Source: Stenotrophomonas sp. ASS1 (GTDB taxonomy: Bacteria; Pseudomonadota; Gammaproteobacteria; Xanthomonadales; Xanthomonadaceae). Taken from it: a DNA stretch of 64,000 bases. Where the stretch lies: the NCBI RefSeq assembly GCF_004346925.1, contig NZ_CP031167.1, positions 3,182,001 to 3,246,000 of the forward strand, given 5' to 3'. Both the position numbers and the translations under genes were made by a program. Numbering within the stretch: position 1 is the stretch's first letter; every line of letters starts with the position of its first letter. Below, piece after piece: positions 1-8,540 of the stretch. The notes beneath the pieces were generated by a model. It made no database searches. It worked only from the letters and a program-made list of their open reading frames with translations, and had not been told where the DNA came from.

Positions 1-672
1 GACCTGCGCTTTCGCCTTCTGGGAATGGAGAAGCGCAATGCAGGCGACCAGGAGGCCGCTTTCAAGTTCTTCCAGCGTGCCGCGTTCTATGCAGACAAAC
101 CTTCGCAGGCCATGGTTGCCGAAATGCTGTGGAATGGCTCGGGCACCCCGGCTGATCGCGCACTGGCTTATGCCTGGATGGATCTCGCCGCCGAACGAGG
201 CTACGAAGGGTTTGTCGAGTTGCGGGAGCGCTACTGGGCCGCGCTGACGGCAGAGCAACGTTCCCACGCCGTAGTCGAGGGTGAAGCCATCTACGCTCGA
301 TTCGGGGATTCCGCTGCAAAGCCACGCATCGCCACCGTGCTGCGCCGTGAGCGCCGCGCAGTAACCGGGAGCCGCACCGGATTTGCCGGCAATCTACGGA
401 TCATGGTCCCCGGTCCGGCCGGTCCGGAAGAGATAGACGGCAGCAAATTCTATGACGATCGCTACTGGGATCCGGACAAGTATCAGCAATGGCACGATGC
501 CATCTGGGCAAAACCCAGGGTTGCCCGAGTTGACGTCGGCGCACTCAGCCAAGTGAAGGGCGAACCTGAACGCAGGACCCGGATCGCGGATGTTCCACCC
601 GATCCGGATGCCAACGAACCGTTTACTGACGACCTGCAACCAACAAAGCAGCCCGTCCCGGAAAAGCCCTGA
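1..672 (+). CDS. Sel1-repeat family protein, 5' end outside window
   Basis: The reading frame is open from base 1, so the visible 215 residues from the first ATG (25) are probably the C-terminal part of a longer protein. One clear Sel1-like repeat runs from about residue 28 to 63 counted from that ATG; it contains the typical G-x-G-x-x-x-D-x-x-x-A core, here GSGTPADRALAYAW, followed by LAAERG. Sel1 repeats are TPR-like helix pairs used for protein-protein contacts. The C-terminal 90 residues are charged and proline-rich with no domain I recognise. Specific function unknown. No gene is visible in the 188 bases between its stop and the next gene. Confidence 0.7.
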   Translation, partial: DLRFRLLGMEKRNAGDQEAAFKFFQRAAFYADKPSQAMVAEMLWNGSGTPADRALAYAWMDLAAERGYEGFVELRERYWAALTAEQRSHAVVEGEAIYARFGDSAAKPRIATVLRRERRAVTGSRTGFAGNLRIMVPGPAGPEEIDGSKFYDDRYWDPDKYQQWHDAIWAKPRVARVDVGALSQVKGEPERRTRIADVPPDPDANEPFTDDLQPTKQPVPEKP

Positions 673-860
673 ACAGCACACTGGCAGGCATCGCACTGTG
701 CCGATCCTGCCAGGTTGCCCGAGTGCGTGCGCCACGTCGTGCGTGCTTGCCAACGGCCATGACCTTCGACACCCTTGCAGGGCAGGCCGGCGGCGTATTG
801 TTCGGCCCACGGCCGTCCCCGCGGCCCTTCCCTGACTCACTCGGCCTGGAGGCCATCAAA

Positions 861-2963
861 GTGACCCGTACTCCCAAGATCGTGCTGCTGACCCTGGCCG
901 TTTCGGCCGCGCTGGTCGGCTGCGGCAAGAACGAAACCCCGGCCAAGGATGCCACCGCCTCCACGCCGGCCGCGGCCGAAGCCACCAACTACACGCTGGA
1001 CGAGAGCAAGCTGCCGGCCTACAACGCCTTCCAGCCCAGCGATCTGGATGCCAGCAAGGACGCCTGTGGCGCCTTCGGCGACTACGTCAACAGCAAGTGG
1101 CTGGCCGCCAATGAAATTCCGGGCGACCGCACCAGCTGGGGCGCGTTCACCATCCTCGACGAGCGTTCGGTGGCCGTACAGCACCAGTTGGCTGAACAGG
1201 TCGCGCAGGTCAAGAACCCGAACCATATCGAGAAGATCGTCGGCGACCTGTGGGCCACCGGCATGGACGAAGCCAAGATCAATGCCCAGGGCATCGAGCC
1301 GCTGAAGGCCGACCTGACCGCGATCGACGGCCTGCAGGACAAGGCGGCCATCGCCGACTACCTGCGCAGCAGCGCGGCCAAGGGTGACAACGTCCTGTTC
1401 GGCTTCGGCGCTGAAGCCGACTTCAAGAACTCGGCCGTGAACCTGGCCTACGCCAGCCAGGGCGGCCTGGGCCTGCCGGACAGCACCTACTACACCGATG
1501 CCAAGAACGCCGACAAGCTGAAGGCCTACCAGGCACACGTCGCCAAGGTGCTGGAGCTGTCCGGCGTCGCCGCTGCCGACGCTGCCAAGCAGGCCGAGGA
1601 CGTGGTCAAGTTCGAGACCCGCCTGGCCAAGGCCTCCAAGTCGCGCGTGGAGCTGTCGCGCAACGTCGAGCTGTACTACAACCCGGTCACCCTGGCCGAC
1701 GCTGACAAGCTGACCCCGAACTTCAGCTGGACCGAGTTCTTCAAGTCGCAGGGCGTAGCCGCGCCGGAGAAGTTCTCGCTGGCCATGCCGGCCTTCCATG
1801 AGGAAGTGAGCAAGGCGCTGGGCGATACCGATCCGTCGGTGTGGCGCGCCTACCTGCGCTTCCACACCGTGGACAGCGCCTCGCCGTACCTGGCCGATGC
1901 CTTCGTGCAGGAGAACTACGAGTTCTACGGCAAGACCCTCAATGGCCAGAAGGAACAGAAGCCGCGCTGGAAGCGCGTGCTGGGCACCATCGAGAACGAC
2001 GCCGGTGAAGCCTTCGGCCAGCTGTACGTGAAGGTTGCCTTCTCGCCGGAAGCCAAGGCGAAGATGGAAGAGCTGGTGAAGAATCTGGCCGCTTCGCTGA
2101 AGGAACGCATCCAGGGCCTGAGCTGGATGAGCGATGAAACCAAGGCCAAGGCCATCGCCAAGTGGGAAACCTTCACCCCGAAGATCGGTTACCCGGACAA
2201 GTGGCGTGACTGGGCGGGCCTGCAGACCCAGCGCGACAGCTACCTGGGCAATGTGCGCGCAGCCAGTGAGTTCAACTACAAGTTCAACCTGTCCAAGATC
2301 GGCAAGCCGGTGGACAAGACCGAGTGGGGCATGACCCCGCAGACGGTCAACGCCTACTACAACCCGCTGCAGAACGAGATCGTGTTCCCGGCCGCCATCC
2401 TGCAGCCGCCGTTCTTCGATCCGAAGGCCGACGACGCACTGAACTATGGCGGCATCGGTGCGGTGATCGGCCACGAAATGACCCACGGTTACGACGACCA
2501 GGGTGCACGCTTCGGGCCGACCGGCAACATGGAAGACTGGTGGACCGCCGCTGACAAGAAGAACTTCGAAGGCTTGACCGGCAAGCTGGTCAAGCAGTTC
2601 GACCAGTACAAGGTCGACGGCCAGGCCGTGAACGGTCACCTGACCCTGGGCGAGAACATCGCCGACCTGGGCGGCCTGGCTACCGCCTACGACGCCCTGC
2701 AGAAGGCGTCCGCCGGCAAGGAAGATGCAAAGGTCGATGGATTCACCCGCGACCAGCGCTTCTTCTTCAACTGGGCCACCGTGTGGCGCACCAAGTACAC
2801 CCCGGAAAACGCCAAGGTCCGCCTGGCCACTGACCCGCACGCGCCGGCGCAGTTCCGAGCCATGGGTGCGCCGTCGAACCTGCCGACCTTTGCCGCGGCC
2901 TTCCAGTGCAAGGCCGGTTCGCCGATGGCCCGCGCCGGCGAGCAGCAGGTGGTGATCTGGTAA
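861..2963 (+). CDS. M13 family zinc metallopeptidase, lipoprotein (PepO/neprilysin-like)
   Basis: A 700-residue secreted endopeptidase. The chosen start is GTG 861, preceded by GGAGG at 848-852; an in-frame ATG at 723 lies farther upstream without a ribosome site. A signal peptide ends in the lipobox LVGC (Cys21), so the protein is probably anchored in the envelope facing the periplasm. All M13 hallmarks are present: the substrate-binding NAYYNP motif, the zinc motif HEMTH at 538-542, and the second motif ENIAD near residue 598, which supplies the Glu ligand and catalytic Asp. The C-terminus ends in IW as is usual for the family. It probably cleaves short peptides outside the inner membrane. 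The next gene is a paralogue with a damaged active site. Confidence 0.93.
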   Translation: MTRTPKIVLLTLAVSAALVGCGKNETPAKDATASTPAAAEATNYTLDESKLPAYNAFQPSDLDASKDACGAFGDYVNSKWLAANEIPGDRTSWGAFTILDERSVAVQHQLAEQVAQVKNPNHIEKIVGDLWATGMDEAKINAQGIEPLKADLTAIDGLQDKAAIADYLRSSAAKGDNVLFGFGAEADFKNSAVNLAYASQGGLGLPDSTYYTDAKNADKLKAYQAHVAKVLELSGVAAADAAKQAEDVVKFETRLAKASKSRVELSRNVELYYNPVTLADADKLTPNFSWTEFFKSQGVAAPEKFSLAMPAFHEEVSKALGDTDPSVWRAYLRFHTVDSASPYLADAFVQENYEFYGKTLNGQKEQKPRWKRVLGTIENDAGEAFGQLYVKVAFSPEAKAKMEELVKNLAASLKERIQGLSWMSDETKAKAIAKWETFTPKIGYPDKWRDWAGLQTQRDSYLGNVRAASEFNYKFNLSKIGKPVDKTEWGMTPQTVNAYYNPLQNEIVFPAAILQPPFFDPKADDALNYGGIGAVIGHEMTHGYDDQGARFGPTGNMEDWWTAADKKNFEGLTGKLVKQFDQYKVDGQAVNGHLTLGENIADLGGLATAYDALQKASAGKEDAKVDGFTRDQRFFFNWATVWRTKYTPENAKVRLATDPHAPAQFRAMGAPSNLPTFAAAFQCKAGSPMARAGEQQVVIW

Positions 2964-2993
2964 GCCTTGGCTGATGCCAAGGTAGACCTGCAG

Positions 2994-3022
2994 AGGCCCG
3001 GGAACTCCCGGGCCTTTGTTTT
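2994..3022 (+). terminator. Rho-independent terminator after M13 peptidase
   Basis: A GC-rich hairpin (GGCCCGGG, loop AACT-like, CCCGGGCC) is followed directly by TTTGTTTTTT. It ends the upstream metallopeptidase transcript. Confidence 0.85.
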
Positions 3023-3035
3023 TTGCGGCGCCCGT

Positions 3036-3271
3036 CATCCACGCATGGCGTGGATCTACTGCGCCTGTGCAGGCCCACGCCATTGGCAGATGCCGACCTT
3101 GGTCGGCGCACGGCACGGCGGAGCCACCGTGATGCGTGCATGCGGTGTCGATGCCACACACCCGGTAGCGCCGGGCCATACCCGGCGGATGCGCCGTGAT
3201 GCGTGCATGCCGCGCCCATGCGCGGCTTGCTATAGTGCGCGCGCCCTCAATCCATCACGGATTCGTTCCAC
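3036..3271. repeat. SMAG-type REP (3036-3059, minus) and degenerate copy, intergenic
   Basis: This 308-base gap between the two M13 genes holds a terminator and then repeats. The REP at 3036-3059 has an 8-bp stem (ATCCACGC/GCGTGGAT) and ends in CTAC, that is GTAG on the minus strand. At 3091-3109 a second palindrome (TGCCGACC/GGTCGGCG) looks like a REP that has lost its GTAG. The remaining sequence to 3271 is the leader of the next gene; no further gene is visible. Confidence 0.8.
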
Positions 3272-5278
3272 ATGCCCAATTTCCGTCCGCTTGCCATCGC
3301 CCTGGGCATCAGCCTGGCGACTCTGGTCCCGACCCACGATGCCTTCGCCGCCAAGAAAAAGGCCGCGCGTGCCCCGGCTGTCAGTGCCCAGTGCAGCGAC
3401 TTCTACGACGCCACCAATGCAGGCTGGCTGAAGGCCAACCCGGTGCCGCAGACCGGCGCCACCACCGCGCTGGGCCAGCTGGTCGACCGCAGCCGCCAGC
3501 AGCAGCGTGAACTGCTCGACGCAGCGATGAAGGCGCCGCAGGGCAACGTGCAGAAGCTGCTGGGTGACTTCTGGGCCAGTGGCCTGGACGAAGCGGCCGT
3601 GGAAGCAGACGGCTCCAACCCGATCGCCCCGCTGCTGACCCGCATCAACGCCATCAAGAAGGCCAAGGATGTGCCGGCCTCGATCGCCGCACTGCACCAG
3701 GTCGGCATCCCGGTGGCATTCAACTTCGGCCCCGACGTCGATCTGAAAGCGCTGGACCGTCACATCGGCTACTTCATGCAGGGCGGCATGGGCCTGCCGG
3801 ATCCGGCGTTCTATACCCGTACCGACGCCGACACCGTGGCGCTGATGGGCCGCTACCGCAACTACGTCAAGCAGATCCTGGCACTGACCGGCACCCCGGC
3901 GGCCAAGCTGGATGCCGAGTCGCAGGCGGTGATCGCGCTGGAAACCGAGCTGGCACGCAATGCGCAGTCGCTGGCCGGCATCAACAACCCGTTCAACAAC
4001 TACGCGCCGATCTCCACCAAGGAGCTCAACAGCCGCTACCGCAACCTGCAGCTGGATGCCTTCCTGAAGGCACAGGGCGTGGATGACGACCTGGTCTCGC
4101 TGGCCGACCCGGGCCTGTTCAAGCAGCTCGACGGCATGGTCACCAAGCTCAAGCCGGACCAGTGGAAGGCCTACCTGCGCTGGCGCGTGGGCGACTCGAT
4201 GGCACCGTACCTGTCCAAGGCCTACCGCGATGCCGAGTTCGAATTCCGCGGCCGCGTGCTGCGTGGCGAAACCCTGCCGCCGCAGCGCTGGGAAGACGTG
4301 CTGGAGGCGATCAACGTAGCCGCTGGCCCGATGGTCGGTCGCGAATACGCTGCCCGTTACCTGTCCGCCGAAGATCGTCGCCAGGCGGCGTGGATCGTCG
4401 ACAAGGTGCGCGAAGTGCAGATCGAAGCGGTCAAGAACAGCAGCTGGATGAGCACCGAAGCCAAGGCCGAAGCGCAGGCCAAGCTGGCTGCGCTGAAGAT
4501 CGAGATCGGCACCCCGCTGCGCGACCTCGACTACAGCGTGCAGCCGATGGGCCGCGGTTCGTTCGGTGGCAACATGCTGATTGCTTCGACCTGGCGCCAT
4601 CGCGAGGAAATGAAGCGCATCGGCAAGGGCAACGCCGACCGTCGCTGGGACGTGCTGCCGCAGCAGCCGTCGCTGGCCTACGATCTGGCCCAGAACCGCC
4701 TGATCGTCACCGCCGCGATCCTGCAGGGCCCGGTGTTCAACGCCAAGGCCGACGCTGCCGACAAGTTCGGCAGCTTCGGTGGCCTGGTCGGCCATGAGCT
4801 GACCCGCGCGATCGATGCCAAGGGTGCGCTGGTCGACGCCAAGGGCGAGCTGCGCAGCTGGTGGACCCCGGCCGACAAGACCGCCTGGACCCTGCTCGGT
4901 AACCGCGTGGCCGCGCAGTACAGCGCCTACGACTTCCCGGGCGTGAAGGGTGCCAAGGTCAACGGCACGCTCACCCAGGAAGAGAACCTGGCCGACATCG
5001 CCGGTCTGGAACTGGCCTGGGCGGCGTATGTCGCGCAGGAGCCGAAGGCCAAGCAGGCCCAGCAGCAGGGCTTCTTCCGCGCCTGGTCTGCGCTGTGGGC
5101 GCAGCAACTGGCGCCGAACGAGGCCGTACGTCGCCTGACCGCCGACATCCGTGCACCGGGCCTGTGGCGCAGCAACGGCACGCTGGCCAACCTGCCGGCC
5201 TTCGGCGCCACCTTCAGCTGCAAGGCCGGCCAGCCGATGCAGCGCAGTGAAGCCGAGCAGATCAAGGTCTGGCGCTGA
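3272..5278 (+). CDS. M13-family peptidase homologue with altered active site (likely pseudoenzyme)
   Basis: A 668-residue paralogue of the preceding M13 peptidase with the same overall length and C-terminal signature. The N-terminus looks like a Sec signal peptide ending near AFA (about residue 26), without a lipobox Cys. The zinc motif reads HELTR (508-512) instead of HExxH, so the second zinc histidine is Arg512. The ENLAD motif that follows is intact. The substrate-binding Asn-Ala-Tyr motif of the family is also lost: the neighbour has NAYYNP where this protein has LAYDLA. Two independent losses suggest it no longer cleaves peptides and may instead bind, chaperone or regulate. The first change is a single transition (CAC to CGC), so sequence error at that base cannot be excluded, but it would not explain the second loss. 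Confidence 0.85.
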   Translation: MPNFRPLAIALGISLATLVPTHDAFAAKKKAARAPAVSAQCSDFYDATNAGWLKANPVPQTGATTALGQLVDRSRQQQRELLDAAMKAPQGNVQKLLGDFWASGLDEAAVEADGSNPIAPLLTRINAIKKAKDVPASIAALHQVGIPVAFNFGPDVDLKALDRHIGYFMQGGMGLPDPAFYTRTDADTVALMGRYRNYVKQILALTGTPAAKLDAESQAVIALETELARNAQSLAGINNPFNNYAPISTKELNSRYRNLQLDAFLKAQGVDDDLVSLADPGLFKQLDGMVTKLKPDQWKAYLRWRVGDSMAPYLSKAYRDAEFEFRGRVLRGETLPPQRWEDVLEAINVAAGPMVGREYAARYLSAEDRRQAAWIVDKVREVQIEAVKNSSWMSTEAKAEAQAKLAALKIEIGTPLRDLDYSVQPMGRGSFGGNMLIASTWRHREEMKRIGKGNADRRWDVLPQQPSLAYDLAQNRLIVTAAILQGPVFNAKADAADKFGSFGGLVGHELTRAIDAKGALVDAKGELRSWWTPADKTAWTLLGNRVAAQYSAYDFPGVKGAKVNGTLTQEENLADIAGLELAWAAYVAQEPKAKQAQQQGFFRAWSALWAQQLAPNEAVRRLTADIRAPGLWRSNGTLANLPAFGATFSCKAGQPMQRSEAEQIKVWR

Positions 5279-5302
5279 TCCAGCTGCCACACGGGTAACG
5301 CA

Positions 5303-5336
5303 GAGGGCGCCTTCGGGCGCCCTCCTTTTTTGCAGG
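5303..5336 (+). terminator. Rho-independent terminator
   Basis: The stem GAGGGCGCC/GGCGCCCTC closes on a TTCG-type loop and is followed by TTTTTT. It lies 25 bases after the stop of the second M13 gene. Confidence 0.9.
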
Positions 5337-5404
5337 TGCAGCACGATCCCGGATTAACACCGCGCATGCTATCGCTGCGGCTTCGTCCAACGTGGAGCCC
5401 CGAC

Positions 5405-5899
5405 ATGGCACACAAGAACACGATCTGTGTCTGGTATGACAACGGCGCACTCGAGGCCGCCACCTTCTACGCCAGTATCCTGCCCGACAGCGCGGTGACC
5501 GCCGTGCATCACGCCCCCGGTGACTATCCGGACGGCAAGGAAGGCAACGTACTGACCGTTGAATTCACGGTCTGCGGCATCCCCTGCGTCGGCCTCAACG
5601 GCGGCACCGCGTTCAAGCACAGCGAAGCGTTTTCCTTCCAGATCCAGACCGAGGACCAGGCCGAGACCGACCGCCTGTGGAATGCGATTGCCGGCAACGG
5701 TGGCCAGGAGAGCCAATGCGGCTGGTGCAAGGACCGCTGGGGCATCTCCTGGCAGATCAGCCCGCGCATGCTCATCGAAGCGGTGACCAGCCAGGACAAG
5801 GCACTGGCCAAGCGCGCATTCAACGCGATGATGCCGATGAAGAAGATCGACATCGCCACCATCGAAGCAGCGATCAAAAAAGGGGACGGAGGGGATTAA
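5405..5899 (+). CDS. VOC/PhnB-like protein
   Basis: A 164-residue protein of the PhnB-like branch of the vicinal oxygen chelate fold, the domain often labelled 3-demethylubiquinone-9 3-methyltransferase. It starts MAHKNTICVWYDN, with the strand-helix pattern ALEAATFYASILPDS, then GLNGG, KHSEAFSFQI and GGQESQCGWCKDRWGISWQ, all typical of this family. The start ATG 5405 has GTGGAG about 10 bases upstream; an in-frame ATG at 5366 is less likely. The family name is historical and methyltransferase activity should not be assumed; the substrate is unknown. The last codons (KKGDGGD) are encoded by one arm of the inverted repeat at 5877-5967. Confidence 0.85.
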   Translation: MAHKNTICVWYDNGALEAATFYASILPDSAVTAVHHAPGDYPDGKEGNVLTVEFTVCGIPCVGLNGGTAFKHSEAFSFQIQTEDQAETDRLWNAIAGNGGQESQCGWCKDRWGISWQISPRMLIEAVTSQDKALAKRAFNAMMPMKKIDIATIEAAIKKGDGGD

Positions 5900-5967
5900 G
5901 TCGTTTTTTCCCCATTGCCGGTGCCCCCATGCGAATTGCGACTTAATCCCCTCCGCCCCCTTTTTCC
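5877..5967. repeat. Long imperfect inverted repeat spanning a stop codon
   Basis: The left arm (5877-5903) reads AAAAAAGGGGACGGAGGGG followed by ATTAAGTCG. The right arm (5939-5966) is its reverse complement with one internal substitution (GGGGGC for GGGGAC) plus a small difference in the A/T run. The spacer is about 35 bases. The stop codon TAA of the PhnB-like gene lies inside the left arm. It could fold as a terminator-like hairpin between this gene and the next, but lacks a downstream T tract on the plus strand. It is not a GTAG REP. Confidence 0.75.
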
Positions 5968-5976
5968 GAGGTGCAG

Positions 5977-7560
5977 ATGACCTGGGATGCGATCATCGTT
6001 GGTGGTGGCCACAACGGCCTGGTCTGCGCGGCCTATCTGGCGCGTGCCGGAAAGAAGGTGCTGGTGCTGGAACGTCGCGGCGTTCTTGGCGGCGCTGCGG
6101 TCACCGAGGAATTCCATCCCGGCTTCCGCAACTCAGTCGCCTCGTACACGGTCTCGCTGCTGCAGCCGAAGGTGATCGACGACCTGCAGCTGCATGCGCA
6201 TGGGCTGCGCATCGTCGCGCGCCCGGCCAACAACTTCCTGCCATTGCCCGACGACCGCTATCTGTTGTCGGCTCCTGGCCGCACTCAGGCCGAGGTGGCG
6301 AAGTTCTCCGAGCGGGATGCGCAGCACTTGCCCGCGTACGAGGCACGCCTGGAAATCTTCGCCGACGTACTGCGCGCATGGGCTCTGCGCGCGCCGCCCG
6401 ACCTGGGTGTAGCAGGCGGTTGGCGTGCGCTGCCCGCACTATGGCAGATGGGGAAACTCGGCCGCGAACTGGCGGCGCTGGATGCGCCACTGCGGCAGGA
6501 ACTGCTGGACCTGTTCACGCTGTCGGCGGCGGAGTACCTGGACCGTTGGTTCGAGAGCGAGCCGATCAAGGCGCTGTTCGGCTTTGATGGCATCGTCGGC
6601 AACTACGCAAGCCCGTATACAGCGGGCAGTGCCTACGTACTGCTGCACCACGTATTCGGCCAGTGCAATGGCGTAAAGGGTGCGTGGGGCCACGCGATCG
6701 GCGGCATGGGCGCGATCAGCCAGGCCATCGCCAGTGCGGCGCGCGAGGCCGGGGCCGAACTGCGCGTGGATGCCGGTGTGCAACAGGTACTGACCGAACA
6801 AGGCCGCGCCGTGGGGGTGGAACTGGTCAACGGCGAAACCCTGCGTGCACGCGCGGTGGTGGCCAACGTCAATCCGAAGCTGCTGTACGAACAGCTGCTG
6901 GAGCCGACGCAGGTACCCGCTGCCACACGCGAACGCATGACGAACTGGCGCTGCGGTTCCGGCACCTTCCGGATGAACGTGGCGCTGTCGCGGTTACCGA
7001 ACTTCCGTGCCCTGCCCGGCCCCGGCGATCACCTCAGCGCCGGCATCATCATGGCCCCCAGCCTGGACTACATGGACCGCGCCTGGCTGGATGCGCGCCG
7101 CGAAGGCTGGTCGCGCGAACCGATCGTAGAGATGCTGATTCCGAGCACGCTGGATGATTCACTGGCGCCGCGCGGGCAGCATGTGGCCAGCCTGTTCTGC
7201 CAGCACGTGGCGCCGGTACTGCCCGACGGGCGCCACTGGGATGATCACCGTGAGACTGTGGCGGACCTGATGATTGCCACCGTCGAACGGTATGCGCCCG
7301 GCTTTGCCGGCAGCGTGCTCGGTCGGCAGGTGCTGTCGCCGCTGGATCTGGAACGCACCTTCGGCCTGGTCGGCGGCGACATTTTCCACGGTGCGCTCAG
7401 TGCCAACCAGTTGTTTTCGGCACGGCCGATGGTCGGCCAAGCCGGCTATCGCGGTGCCCTGCCCGGCCTGTACCTGTGCGGTGCGGGCACCCATCCCGGT
7501 GGTGGCGTCACTGGTGCACCCGGGCACAATGCCGCGCAGGTGGTGTTGCAGGATGGGTAG
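5977..7560 (+). CDS. FAD/NAD(P)-dependent oxidoreductase, PYROXD2/phytoene desaturase-like
   Basis: A 527-residue flavoprotein of the amine oxidase/phytoene dehydrogenase superfamily. The N-terminal Rossmann dinucleotide-binding motif is IIVGGGHNGLVCAAYLARAG followed by VLVLE; the C-terminal FAD signature LYLCGAGTHPGGGVTGAPGHNAA is typical of PYROXD2-type proteins. Start ATG 5977 has GAGG at 5968-5971; an in-frame GTG overlaps that site and is less likely. There are no carotenoid genes nearby, so a carotene substrate is not indicated, and the real substrate is unknown. Its stop codon TAG is part of the GTAG that opens a REP (7557-7560). Confidence 0.88.
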   Translation: MTWDAIIVGGGHNGLVCAAYLARAGKKVLVLERRGVLGGAAVTEEFHPGFRNSVASYTVSLLQPKVIDDLQLHAHGLRIVARPANNFLPLPDDRYLLSAPGRTQAEVAKFSERDAQHLPAYEARLEIFADVLRAWALRAPPDLGVAGGWRALPALWQMGKLGRELAALDAPLRQELLDLFTLSAAEYLDRWFESEPIKALFGFDGIVGNYASPYTAGSAYVLLHHVFGQCNGVKGAWGHAIGGMGAISQAIASAAREAGAELRVDAGVQQVLTEQGRAVGVELVNGETLRARAVVANVNPKLLYEQLLEPTQVPAATRERMTNWRCGSGTFRMNVALSRLPNFRALPGPGDHLSAGIIMAPSLDYMDRAWLDARREGWSREPIVEMLIPSTLDDSLAPRGQHVASLFCQHVAPVLPDGRHWDDHRETVADLMIATVERYAPGFAGSVLGRQVLSPLDLERTFGLVGGDIFHGALSANQLFSARPMVGQAGYRGALPGLYLCGAGTHPGGGVTGAPGHNAAQVVLQDG

Positions 7561-7746
7561 GTGCCAACCTTGGTTGGCACAGAGTGGCAGAGCGGACGCC
7601 AACCAAGGTTGGCATCTACCGGGTCAGATGATCCGATTCAAAGCGTGCCAACCTACCCGCGTGGGACAAGGCGTGCCGACCAACGGTCGGCACCTACAGC
7701 GTCAAATGATCCCATTCAAAGCGTGCCAACCAAGGTTGGCACCTAC
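7557..7746. repeat. Cluster of SMAG REPs with a tandem partial duplication
   Basis: Four GTAG palindromes lie between the oxidoreductase and rhomboid genes. 7557-7580 (plus; stem GTGCCAACC/GGTTGGCAC) and 7597-7619 (minus) form an inverted pair. 7673-7697 (minus, stem GTGCCGACC/GGTCGGCAC) and 7723-7746 (minus, GTGCCAACC/GGTTGGCAC) follow. The spacer TCARATGATCCSATTCAAAG occurs twice (7624 and 7702), so a unit of about 78 bases has been duplicated; in the first copy the REP hairpin itself is deleted, leaving GTGCCAACCTACC. Confidence 0.85.
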
Positions 7747-7772
7747 CCGCGTGAAGCGAGGCGCATCGCGCC

Positions 7773-8447
7773 TCACTTCACGCTGCGCAGATGGTTCGGG
7801 CGCTTCGGTGGGCCGGGCGGGCGGCGCTTGTTGAACGGCGATTGTCCGCGCCAGTAGCGGATCAGCAACCAGCCGAACAGCATGCCGCCGAGGTGTGCGA
7901 AGTGGGCCACGCCCGGCTGCCAGCCGGTCATGCCCAGCACCAGCTCGCCCACGCCGAACAGGATCACGAAGGTACGCGCCTTCATTGGGATCGGCGGGAA
8001 CAGCAGCATCACCCGCTGGTTGGGGAACAGCATGCCGTAGGCCAGCAGCAGGCCGAACACGCCACCGGAAGCGCCCAGCACCGTGGCCGGGTTTTCCAGC
8101 AGCGTACCCACCAGCAGCTGGCAGACACCGGCACCGGCCACGCACACCAGGTAATACAGCAGGAAGCGCTTCTCGCCCCAGGTCTGCTCCAGCGGCGCGC
8201 CGAACATGAAGACCGCCAGCATGTTGAAGAACAGATGGCCGAAGCTGCCATGCAGGAAGCCGTAGGTCAGCAGCTGCCAGGGCTGGAAGTTGCCGCCCGG
8301 CGAGAATGCGTCGAAGCCCTGCTGCAGGGGTTGCAGCATGAACGGCTCGAAGGTCTGCATGCCGAGCAGGAACGGCTGCTGCAGCAGGAACAGGATCGCG
8401 TTGGCGATCAGCAGGGCCTTGGTGACGGTTGGCAGTCGCAGGAACAT
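7773..8447 (-). CDS. Rhomboid family intramembrane serine protease
   Basis: A 224-residue polytopic membrane protein with six hydrophobic segments. The catalytic serine lies in GASGGVFG (Ser127) and the catalytic histidine in HFAHLGG (His185). The oxyanion-region residues of GlpG-type enzymes are matched by H71-x3-N75 (GHLFFNM). The W-Q-L-L-T-Y and FLHG segments before them are also family features. It cleaves transmembrane proteins within the bilayer; substrates are unknown. The C-terminal tail is basic and proline-rich (KRRPPGPPKRP). No accessory rhomboid domain is fused. Confidence 0.93.
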   Translation of the reverse strand: MFLRLPTVTKALLIANAILFLLQQPFLLGMQTFEPFMLQPLQQGFDAFSPGGNFQPWQLLTYGFLHGSFGHLFFNMLAVFMFGAPLEQTWGEKRFLLYYLVCVAGAGVCQLLVGTLLENPATVLGASGGVFGLLLAYGMLFPNQRVMLLFPPIPMKARTFVILFGVGELVLGMTGWQPGVAHFAHLGGMLFGWLLIRYWRGQSPFNKRRPPGPPKRPNHLRSVK

Positions 8448-8540
8448 GGGAGCACCGGCATGGAACGGCCTCCATCATAGCCGCAGCACCGTGTCTTGTT
8501 GGCGACCGGCAGGCGCGGCCTGTTCAGTCGCCAGCGGTGC

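Noticed and set aside
5405-5899. Annotation as 3-demethylubiquinone 3-methyltransferase
   Set aside because: The family label is historical; the fold is VOC and no SAM-binding motif is present.
7557-7746. CRISPR array
   Set aside because: The repeats are palindromes in mixed orientation with unequal spacing and several sequence types, and no cas genes are present. They are REPs.
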